In this document: in pieces, positions 56,652 to 64,000 of the stretch
Numbering within the stretch: the stretch's first letter is position 1
Layout: each line of letters opens with the position of its first letter
Assembly (NCBI GenBank): GCA_001769125.1
Contig: MEOG01000089.1
Span: 62,001 to 126,000 of the forward strand
Reading direction: 5' to 3'
DNA from: Bacteroidetes bacterium GWF2_35_48
GTDB lineage: Bacteria > Bacteroidota > Bacteroidia > Bacteroidales > GWF2-35-48
DNA: 64,000 nt
Translations under genes and position numbers: made by a program
Notes under the pieces: generated by a model
What the model saw: only the letters and a program-made list of their open reading frames with translations
The model's database searches: none
What the model was told of the DNA's origin: nothing

Positions 56652-57707
56652 ATGACATCCCTTACCATAGATGAAAAATATATGCATCGTTGTCTGCAAC
56701 TTGCTCGATTGGGGTTGGACAGCGTTTCTCCAAATCCAATGGTTGGAAGTGTTATTGTTTTTAAAAACCGCGTAATCGGCGAAGGCTATCATGAAAAATA
56801 TGGACAGGCGCATGCCGAAGTGAATGCGATTAATTCTGTTAAAAATCAGGAACTGCTAAAAGATTCTACTCTTTATGTGAATCTTGAACCGTGTTCTCAT
56901 TATGGAAAAACGCCTCCCTGTGCAGATCTTATTATTGAGAAAAAAATTCCCCGTGTAGTAATTGCGTGTAAAGACTCGTGTTCGCTTGTTTGTGGTGCGG
57001 GTATAGAAAAATTAGAGAAAGCAAAATGCGAGGTATTAGTTGGAATTCTTGAACCGAAAGCACGCGAACTGAACAAACGATTTTTTACTTTTCATGAAAA
57101 AAAACGTCCGTATATAATTTTAAAATGGGCGCAGACAGCAGATGGATTTATTGATAAAATACGTAGAAAAAAAGGCATAAATGCAAGCTGGATAACCAAC
57201 GACATTTGTAAAAAATTAGTGCATAAATGGCGCAGCGAAGAAGATGCATTTATGGTGGGAACAAATACAGCTGTTCTTGATAATCCGCAACTCACAACAC
57301 GCAATTGGACAGGCAAAAATCCTCTCAGAATTGTAATTGACAGAACTTTAAAAATTCCGGTTACACACTACTTGCGAAACGATAAGGCAAAAACATTTTT
57401 TTTTACTGAAAAAACACATAAAAACACAATAAATACTGAATTCATTCAAATTGATTTTTCACAGAATATTTTACCGCAAATTATTAAAGAACTTTTCAAT
57501 CGTTCAGTGCAGTCGCTTGTTGTAGAAGGAGGGACACAACTGCTGCAAAGCTTTATTGATGCCGACTTATGGGACGAAACCAGAATATTTACCAATACAG
57601 AATTATTCTTTCAAAAAGGAGTAGCTGCTCCAAAAATTGGCGGAACTGTTACGGGCAAAGAAATGTATAGTGAAACCTGTCTGGTTATGATGGAAAATAA
57701 AATGTAA
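56652..57707 (+). CDS. ribD: bifunctional riboflavin biosynthesis deaminase/reductase RibD
   Basis: MHRCLQLARLGLDSVSPNPMVGSVIV, GQAHAEVNAI, LYVNLEPCSHYGKTPPCADLII; reductase KWAQTADGFID, VVEGGTQLLQSFI. Confidence 0.95.
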   Translation: MTSLTIDEKYMHRCLQLARLGLDSVSPNPMVGSVIVFKNRVIGEGYHEKYGQAHAEVNAINSVKNQELLKDSTLYVNLEPCSHYGKTPPCADLIIEKKIPRVVIACKDSCSLVCGAGIEKLEKAKCEVLVGILEPKARELNKRFFTFHEKKRPYIILKWAQTADGFIDKIRRKKGINASWITNDICKKLVHKWRSEEDAFMVGTNTAVLDNPQLTTRNWTGKNPLRIVIDRTLKIPVTHYLRNDKAKTFFFTEKTHKNTINTEFIQIDFSQNILPQIIKELFNRSVQSLVVEGGTQLLQSFIDADLWDETRIFTNTELFFQKGVAAPKIGGTVTGKEMYSETCLVMMENKM

Positions 57708-57761
57708 GCAGTTTTTGAATTTTAAAGAATTTTCGCTCTTTCTTTTTGTAAGTATTAAATA

Positions 57762-57959
57762 TTACCGATCTGCATTTCGGGTCAACATATAACTAACAAC
57801 ACTGAAAATAAAAGCAATGGCGCAGATAATAAGTATCACGATAGATGTTAACTTGTACAATTCATTAGTTGCCCGGGCTATTAAAAATGCATTTATTAGA
57901 ATCCCTATGAGGCTTACTACAATACGTTTTATATTTGCGCGTTGCTTTTCTGTTTCCAT
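57762..57959 (-). CDS. small two-TM membrane protein
   Basis: 65 aa; ISLVGIL-type and IVILIICAIAFIFSVVSYML hydrophobic segments; isolated ORF downstream of ribD. Confidence 0.5.
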   Translation of the reverse strand: METEKQRANIKRIVVSLIGILINAFLIARATNELYKLTSIVILIICAIAFIFSVVSYMLTRNADR

Positions 57960-58302
57960 ATATTTTTTTTATTTTCCATCACTACTAATCTGATTATTTT
58001 TTAAATAAGAGTATTACCCAAAAGTATTACCCTGCTGTTGTATTTTGCTTTAATTCCTAAAAGTTATAACATGAGCAAAGATAATAAAATATTAACATTT
58101 GATAAAACTTTTTTTTGTTACGAATAGGATTTTTTTGAAAATTCAATCAATGAATTTGAGGAAAGAAATCAATAATTTTCTTGTCTGGTGCTTGGTAAAA
58201 ATTTGTTTGGTTGTGATGAAAAAGAATTTCAGGTTTTGTTTAATGTTTCTTAACAACATTATATAAAGGCAAAAAATTAAATTCTGCTTTCAAATAAATT
58301 TA

Positions 58303-58399
58303 TACGATATAACATAAACTTTTACAAATATTATATATTTTGTACGATATAACATAAACATATATCAAAAAATATATTTTTATACGATATATCGTAAAC
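58303..58399. repeat. three 17-bp direct repeats tacgatataacataaac with exact 40-bp period
   Basis: Copies start at 58303, 58343 and 58383 (third: tacgatatatcgtaaac, 3 differences). Confidence 0.85.
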
Positions 58400-58419
58400 T
58401 ATTATCTATTCAAAATAAT

Positions 58420-58575
58420 ATTCCGGTGCGTTGCACTTTTGTAAACAACGCAGCTATCGCAGCTACAAATGTTATCGCAGCTCTGCTGCTATATTTGGAA
58501 TGCAGCGGCAGAGCCGCATAATATTTGTAAAACTAAAAAGGTATAAAAGATCCATGGTGCAGAGCACCGTAATAT
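58420..58575. repeat. nested palindromic region (cggtgcgttgcac/gtgcagagcaccg; gcagctctgctgc/gcagcggcagagc)
   Basis: Complementary arms read directly in the long non-coding gap. Confidence 0.6.
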
Positions 58576-58650
58576 CGCTTGCCTAAATTACTGATTACAC
58601 TAGCTTATATGTATGAAAATGGAATTATGATTTTTCTTACGAAAGTTCAG

Positions 58651-59373
58651 TTAATAAATACTAATCGAAAACTTTGCCAACTCTTTAGACAGCGTGGCTT
58701 CTCCCGGGAGAATATTTTCAAGGGCATTATGAAAACGCGGGCTGTGATTTTTATGAATGGTATGCACCAATTCGTGCAACAGCACATAATCAATCAGGTT
58801 TTGTGGCAGTCGTATAAGGTGCAATGAAAGTGAAATGGAATTATCGGAAGAGCAGCTTCCCCAGTGTGTTTTGCTGTTCCGAATATTTATTTTGCGAAAC
58901 GAAAAACCGTGTTGTTGTGCCAGTTCGAGCAGTCGTTTTGGTAAATAGCGTCCGGCTTCTATGCGCCAAGCCTCTTCTATGCCTTTGCGAACGCAGCTTT
59001 GTATTAGTTCGTGTTTAGGGTCTACATGAGCAGGATAGGATATTTTTATAATGCCATCTGCAACCTTAATATTGATGTTTTTTCTGTCTTCAGGATGCAT
59101 TAGCAATTGATGCTTGCGCGTAGAAAAGGGAGTGTCTTTCTGAAAAACAGTAAAGCCCTGTTCGAGTTTGTTTTTTTTACTCAGCGTTTTTATCAGCCAG
59201 GCGCGTTTGAGTTCAAGAAAACGCTCACCCTCTGCAAAAGAAGCATAACCGGGAACCGTAACTTTTACAGGGTGGAAAGCTTTAATGGCAATACTAATAT
59301 TCCGGGCTTTAGAGCTTTTAACAATTATAGCAGGACCGATTCCCGGGATTTCAATACTTTTTTCTGCATCCAT
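58651..59373 (-). CDS. YgjP-like metallopeptidase domain protein (DUF45, M48-like)
   Basis: RNSKTHWGSCSSDNSISLSLHLIRLPQNLIDYVLLHELVHTIHKNHSPRFHNALE contains HELVH..NHSPRF. Confidence 0.9.
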   Translation of the reverse strand: MDAEKSIEIPGIGPAIIVKSSKARNISIAIKAFHPVKVTVPGYASFAEGERFLELKRAWLIKTLSKKNKLEQGFTVFQKDTPFSTRKHQLLMHPEDRKNINIKVADGIIKISYPAHVDPKHELIQSCVRKGIEEAWRIEAGRYLPKRLLELAQQHGFSFRKINIRNSKTHWGSCSSDNSISLSLHLIRLPQNLIDYVLLHELVHTIHKNHSPRFHNALENILPGEATLSKELAKFSISIY

Positions 59374-59374
59374 T

Positions 59375-61123
59375 CTAACGCTTCGTCAAATAGGTCTGCA
59401 CGCCTTTCTGTTGTAATTTTGCATATTCTGCGTTTGCCATTTTCTGATCGTCAAAAGTATTATATGCAACCAGATGTAGCCCATTAACTTTTCCAATATA
59501 CGAAGCGTTTTCAAAACCTTTGGTTTGAAGTTGTGTGGCAAATTTTTCTGCCAGAATTTGTTCTTTAAAAGATCCTGCAACTAACACAATGCGCCCTCCG
59601 GAAGAAGCCTGTTTTTGGGGTTCTTCTTTTTTAAGTTTTGGCTCTGGCGCAGCTTTTTCCTTTTCCGCAGGTTTTTCTTTTTCCTTTTTTTGTTCTTTAA
59701 CCGGAGGAGTTTTATCAGCAGGGGCATCAAAACTTCCTTCAGATGTTTTATTTTCTGAGGCTTTGACTTCTTCACCGCTTCCAAAAGAGTTACTATTGTC
59801 TGCCGACGCATCAAAGCCACCCTCTGAGCCACCGGATTCCCCATCAGAAAAACCAACATTATCTCCTTGTTTTTTTGATTCGCCTTCTGGAAGCATCAAC
59901 TTGTCGCGGTTCTTCTTATTGAAATCATTCAGGTCGGCAGAAAGTTTATCATTCACAGAAACCCATTCATTTTTTGAAAATAAATCAATTTTCACACCTT
60001 TAATAAAACCAAACTTAACAGCTGCCATAAATACCAATGCCAGAAACATCATTCCTGATGCGCTCCAGATAATAACAGGAAACAATACTGATTTTTTCTT
60101 TTTCGCTGCATTATCATCTGCTTTTGCTTTTTTGACGGGTTTTACGGGCTGATTTTCTGAGACAGGAATTTTTTCTTCTTTTGGTTTTATTTCTGTTTTC
60201 TTTTCTGTTTTTTTCATTTCGACAAGCTCAATGCGACGCATTTCGTCAAGCTCAATACTAGGTCTTTCCGGAGCAAGAATTTTTTCCGGTTCTTTTTTCT
60301 CAACGGGTAAGGGCGGAGGTAAAACTTCTTCCTTCGTTCTTTCTACTTTTATAACATCATCTGAAATTACAATTGGAGGAAGCTTTTCCTCTAAAACAGG
60401 AGGAAGCGATTCAACATAAATTTCCGGAGGTGTTTCTTTTATTTCTTCATCTGAAATAATTGGCGGAGGCATTTGTACGGGAGCTTCGGAAACAGTTTCT
60501 TCCGTGTTTTCAATTTCTTTCTTATCCGTATCTTCAGGCTGTATATACAAGGCTTCAGGCTCGTCAATAACCTGCACCGTTTCTTTTGTTTCTTCTTTAT
60601 TTTCTATTAATACAGGTTCTTTATTTTCGACAGGAACTTGAATGGTTTCATCCTTTATATTATCAACAATGGTATTCTTTTCTAAAGCTGGAGGTAAAAT
60701 TTCTTCTTTACTTTCAGTCTCTGTGGCAGGTGGATTTTCATTAATTGTAAATTCGGAAGGAATCTCTTCAGAAACATTTTGCTGTAGAGAAATATTACCT
60801 CGTTTATCACGCGATAATATTCCTACTCCCGGAATCATAAAGTTTTTATCCTCTTTAAGGGTTGCTAAAACATTTGCCGAAAAAGCAGAAACATCATCAA
60901 GCGCAAGGTTAAGGTCAACATCCTCTTCCTGCATAATATGATTAACTAAAAGCCCATCGTTAAATTTAAGAATATCGTTAAACACGATTGTTTTTCCAGA
61001 TAGTGAACCACCTTGGGCAGAACCAGAAGATGCCCGTGCAATAAAAGCTCCAAGATCAGGTACTATTACTCTGTGGTTATTTAGCAATAGATTTTTAATA
61101 TACGTTTCTATGGGTTGTTTCAT
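59375..61123 (-). CDS. HU/CCDC81-like domain plus SPOR domain protein
   Basis: N-terminal IETYIKNLLLNNHRVIVPDLGAFIARASSGS...IVFNDILKFNDGLLVNHIMQEE; acidic/proline-rich linker; one TM; C-terminal GGRIVLVAGSFKEQILAEKFATQLQTKGFENASYIGKVNGLHLVAYNTFDD (SPOR). Confidence 0.85.
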   Translation of the reverse strand: MKQPIETYIKNLLLNNHRVIVPDLGAFIARASSGSAQGGSLSGKTIVFNDILKFNDGLLVNHIMQEEDVDLNLALDDVSAFSANVLATLKEDKNFMIPGVGILSRDKRGNISLQQNVSEEIPSEFTINENPPATETESKEEILPPALEKNTIVDNIKDETIQVPVENKEPVLIENKEETKETVQVIDEPEALYIQPEDTDKKEIENTEETVSEAPVQMPPPIISDEEIKETPPEIYVESLPPVLEEKLPPIVISDDVIKVERTKEEVLPPPLPVEKKEPEKILAPERPSIELDEMRRIELVEMKKTEKKTEIKPKEEKIPVSENQPVKPVKKAKADDNAAKKKKSVLFPVIIWSASGMMFLALVFMAAVKFGFIKGVKIDLFSKNEWVSVNDKLSADLNDFNKKNRDKLMLPEGESKKQGDNVGFSDGESGGSEGGFDASADNSNSFGSGEEVKASENKTSEGSFDAPADKTPPVKEQKKEKEKPAEKEKAAPEPKLKKEEPQKQASSGGRIVLVAGSFKEQILAEKFATQLQTKGFENASYIGKVNGLHLVAYNTFDDQKMANAEYAKLQQKGVQTYLTKR

Positions 61124-61262
61124 GTGTTTAAAATTTTTGAATCATTTTGCGGCGGAGGCACATAGTGTTATTTTTTTTATCACATTTCAATAAATTTATA
61201 CTGTAAAAATAATAAATAATAATAAATTTCAAATAAAGTTTTTGCACGGAATAAACCATCAC

Positions 61263-62249
61263 CTACCCTAAAATCTGCTGCAAGACAAGTAAAATCAAAA
61301 ATACATCCAGCCAAATTTCTTTTACCCAGAATTTGCGGATAGAAATTAATAAATAAGAGAGAAGGTAAGCAACCGGCATTGCAAGAAAAGTAAAAATTTC
61401 AACAGAAGAAGAAGCTTGTAAAACAAAAATGGCTGCTGTTGCCGGAACAAACAAAATAAAAATAAGATAAAATCTTCTGATAGCAATTTTTTTCATATTA
61501 ACTCCCTGAACATAATATAAAACCGCCGCAAGAAACATTAAACCTATAAAACTAAACAATATCAGATGATAATTATTCCAGACTAAAATCGTATTTTTTA
61601 TTTGGAAATTTACTATCAGCGTATCAGTAAAAAAAGTTATTTTATCAGTTAGGTAGTAGTACGATGCAACAAAAAAATAAGGTGTAATAAAACCAAGCAG
61701 AGATAAAATAAACTCGTAAGGTTTCAGTGATTTTACGATCAGAAATCCAATCCATATAAAAACAATTAAAAAAGCGGCATTCAAATAAAAAAGACTGGCG
61801 CAGGAAATAAGCAGGGATGCATCAAAAATTCCTGAAAGGGCTTTATGTGTTTTATAGGAAGCTAAAACTTTATCCAGTGCCCATATCATAAAAATATTCG
61901 CACATAAAGCAGGATGTAAACGTTGTAGGTGTACATAACTTCCCATCAAAAGGATAAAAAGAAAAGCCGGTAAGTAGGAACGGTTCTCAATAATGATGTA
62001 TTTAATGTTCAGCCTTATAACAAGTGCTGTTTGAAGAGCCACCAATAACAATCCTGCAAACAAAGAAGCAAGCGTGTTATTAAATGTCAGCATGTTTGTC
62101 CATTCATAAAAAGGCATGGGTATACTTTCTGAATGAAATACAGTAAATGAACCTGTATACAATGTTTTTGCCCATACCAATATCAGCAAAACCGGCATAA
62201 GGATAAAAACAACAGGATTATTATTGTTAAATATTTTATATAAAAACAT
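61263..62249 (-). CDS. DUF6427-like multi-pass membrane protein
   Basis: 328 aa, about 10 TM; NNNNPVVFILMPVLLILVWAKTLY, LPAFLFILLMGSYVHLQRLHPALCANIFMIWALDKV. Confidence 0.7.
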   Translation of the reverse strand: MFLYKIFNNNNPVVFILMPVLLILVWAKTLYTGSFTVFHSESIPMPFYEWTNMLTFNNTLASLFAGLLLVALQTALVIRLNIKYIIIENRSYLPAFLFILLMGSYVHLQRLHPALCANIFMIWALDKVLASYKTHKALSGIFDASLLISCASLFYLNAAFLIVFIWIGFLIVKSLKPYEFILSLLGFITPYFFVASYYYLTDKITFFTDTLIVNFQIKNTILVWNNYHLILFSFIGLMFLAAVLYYVQGVNMKKIAIRRFYLIFILFVPATAAIFVLQASSSVEIFTFLAMPVAYLLSYLLISIRKFWVKEIWLDVFLILLVLQQILG

Positions 62250-62340
62250 AAAAATTCAATCAGAAAAGCCTGTTAAAAAAAACAAAAATAACAATTAATA
62301 CTGTAAGCGTATGATATTTTAACTTTTTCACTTTTGTTAC

Positions 62341-62400
62341 ATGTTGCAAGTTACAGGTTACAGGTTGATAATAACTTGCAACATGTAATCTGCAACTTGA
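62341..62400. repeat. inverted repeat atgttgcaagtta ... taacttgcaacat
   Basis: 13-bp perfect arms at 62341-62353 and 62372-62384. Confidence 0.75.
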
Positions 62401-62496
62401 AGGTAAAGGATTTATGCAATTTGAGTATATGATTCGGAGGGAAAGAAATTTTTCCTTAATAATTCATGTTACGCAAAATGCTTTTTTTATTTATTA

Positions 62497-62600
62497 GTCG
62501 GAAGTCAGAAGTCAGAAGTCAGAAGTCAGAAGTTGGAAGTTGGAAGCACTGAACGCAAAGCAGCTTCAGACTTCCGACTTCGATCTTCGGACTTCCGACA
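62497..62600. repeat. tandem gtcagaa(a) units followed by inverted arms (gtcggaagtc / gacttccgac)
   Basis: gtcggaagtcagaagtcagaagtcagaagtcagaagttggaagttgg ... cttcagacttccgacttcgatcttcggacttccgac. Confidence 0.75.
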
Positions 62601-62647
62601 TTATTAACCAGAAAAAAAATACTTGCAAGAAAACACTAGGCTGGACA

Positions 62648-63286
62648 TTACCTTTCAAAATTTTTGTAATCGGCAGGAATCTGAAAAATAGAATTATCAA
62701 GTTTTGATTTTTTAATATCTATTACAGAAAGTTTCATACGCTGACTTCTCAGCAAGGTTCTTTCTTCTGACAGTAGAGGTCCCAGACATTTTGTTCCCGG
62801 AATTTGAAGAAAAAACTTAGCTTGCTTCTCTGAGCGGTTAAGGAGCTTCAGTAAATCACTAAAAAAACAAAAATTATTATCTGCCACCCAGTAAGATATT
62901 TCTGTATTCTGCGCTTTGTTTTTCACCCTCCATTGCTCACATTCATATCCTAAAATTGTCTTTTTATTGTCCGTTTTTATGATCTCAAAATTTTTATCGG
63001 GCTCGGGACTGTAAGGATTCACGTGCATTTTCATATATAATTTACGTGCAGGATTTACTGCTGTAAGTTTCTGATTTTTTATATCAACCAGCAAGCTGTT
63101 CATAATAACTTTATTCTTATCAAGCTCATCAATGCGCACCATATCGCCTTTGACATGATAAGCATAATAAGTTGTATCAATATTTGTGATACGGGCAAAA
63201 AAGATACTGCCTTCAAAATTTTGCTGAGAAAAACATTGAAGTGTAAAAATCGTTAAAACAGCTATTGAAAGTATAATTTTAATCAT
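62648..63286 (-). CDS. secreted DUF4412-like protein
   Basis: Signal peptide MIKIILSIAVLTIFTLQCFSQ; FEGSIFFARITNIDTTYYAYHVKGDMVRIDEL; KTILGYECEQWRVKNKAQNTEISYWVADN. Confidence 0.65.
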   Translation of the reverse strand: MIKIILSIAVLTIFTLQCFSQQNFEGSIFFARITNIDTTYYAYHVKGDMVRIDELDKNKVIMNSLLVDIKNQKLTAVNPARKLYMKMHVNPYSPEPDKNFEIIKTDNKKTILGYECEQWRVKNKAQNTEISYWVADNNFCFFSDLLKLLNRSEKQAKFFLQIPGTKCLGPLLSEERTLLRSQRMKLSVIDIKKSKLDNSIFQIPADYKNFER

Positions 63287-63447
63287 CAAAAAAAGACATT
63301 TGGTCAAATAATTAATCTAAAAGCAAAATCTTATACGTTATTTCAAAAAAAAAGTTTCAATTTTTTTAAATTATATTTATTCGCAATTATTAGTGGTTAA
63401 TATTTTTCTAATGTATAAATAAAAAATCCTGATTTTCAATAATATAA

Positions 63448-63740
63448 TTGCCACAGATTCACAGATTCAAAATTATTCCATGAGTTAGAACGGTTATTAA
63501 TTAGTGCCAGCAAGAAAACTCATGTTTTTTGCTCACAATGTATGTGCCTGCAAGAAAACATCAAGTTCAAGGCTTGCGAAGACCTGAAAATTAGGAGTGT
63601 ACTAATGTACATGACTACTTTTCAGGTCAAGCGTAACGATGAAATTGATGTTTTCTTGCAGGCACTAATTATCACAAAACAAACAAGCTTTGCTTGTTTG
63701 AAACCTGCCAGACGCAGGCTGGTCTGTGAATCTGTGGCAA
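63448..63740. repeat. large nested palindromic element
   Basis: Outer arms ttgccacagattcacaga/tctgtgaatctgtggcaa (18 bp perfect); inner arms tgcctgcaagaaaacatcaa/ttgatgttttcttgcaggca (20 bp perfect); innermost gacctgaaaa/ttttcaggtc (10 bp perfect). Confidence 0.92.
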
Positions 63741-63808
63741 TAAAAATTGAAATATAGTAGAGTTGCGAATTTCTTGTTTTGTAAAAATTCAACGCATCCA
63801 CAGTTTTT
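63731..63808 (-). repeat. 78-bp dispersed repeat, copy B (inverted relative to 9838-9915)
   Basis: Reverse complement aaaaactgtggatgcgttgaatttttacaaaacaagaaattcgcaactctactatatttcaatttttattgccacaga. Confidence 0.85.
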
Positions 63809-63824
63809 GTTGAATAATCTAAAA

Positions 63825-64000
63825 TTATTCATGATGATATTTTTCGTTGCGTATTATAGTCATAGCGCGGTATAATTGTTCTAAAAAAATTACTCTGATA
63901 ATCTGGTGTGAAAATGTCATTTTAGATAATGAAACCTTGTATTGCGCTCGCTTATATACTGTTTCGGAAAATCCGAAAGGTCCGCCAATTATAAAAATCA
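63825..64000 (-). CDS. rlmH: 23S rRNA (pseudouridine1915-N3)-methyltransferase RlmH, C-terminal part (runs off window end)
   Basis: Reverse-strand reading FIIGGPFGFSETVYKRAQYKVSLSKMTFSHQIIRVIFLEQLYRAMTIIRNEKYHHE* matches the RlmH C-terminus. Confidence 0.93.
   Translation of the reverse strand, partial: IFIIGGPFGFSETVYKRAQYKVSLSKMTFSHQIIRVIFLEQLYRAMTIIRNEKYHHE

Noticed and set aside
58303-58399. Possible CRISPR array (17-bp repeats, 40-bp period)
   Set aside because: Only three short AT-rich repeats, third degenerate, spacers partly similar AT tracts, no cas genes in the window.
63542-63757. 71-aa ORF MCLQENIKFKACEDLKI...
   Set aside because: Lies entirely within the nested palindrome; reading frame is a by-product of the repeat arms.

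Overview
AT-rich chromosomal window from a Bacteroidota (Bacteroidales-like) genome. Housekeeping genes (htpG, recX, prmC, ribD, 3' part of rlmH) are interspersed with many secreted proteins carrying T9SS sorting domains. No rRNA, tRNA, CRISPR array or transposase was recognised by eye. Most notable regions: (1) about 29.2-37.8 kb: a corrinoid protein, a UroD/MtaA-like methyltransferase and a 2,200-aa multi-PAS/GAF hybrid histidine kinase, preceded by what looks like a MEDS (DcmR-type) sensory domain ORF interrupted by an in-frame TAA. This may be a one-carbon/methyl-compound sensing module. (2) 10.0-17.8 kb: a tightly packed same-strand cluster of CotH kinase, arylsulfotransferase-like protein, beta-propeller, lipoprotein, repeat protein, VTC-domain polyphosphate polymerase and DUF4956 membrane protein. 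This may be a surface-modification operon. (3) 40-53.6 kb: two giant adjacent T9SS proteins (about 1,190 and 3,267 aa) that share a roughly 110-aa repeat domain. (4) Several families of intergenic palindromes. One of them (core GTACGCTCCATGGAGCGTAC) twice supplies the final Trp codon and stop codon of a T9SS gene. There is also a 78-bp dispersed repeat at 9.8 kb and 63.7 kb, a 17-bp repeat recurring three times at an exact 40-bp period, and a roughly 290-bp nested palindrome near 63.5 kb. All calls were made by reading the sequence and the supplied ORF translations; no database searches were run.
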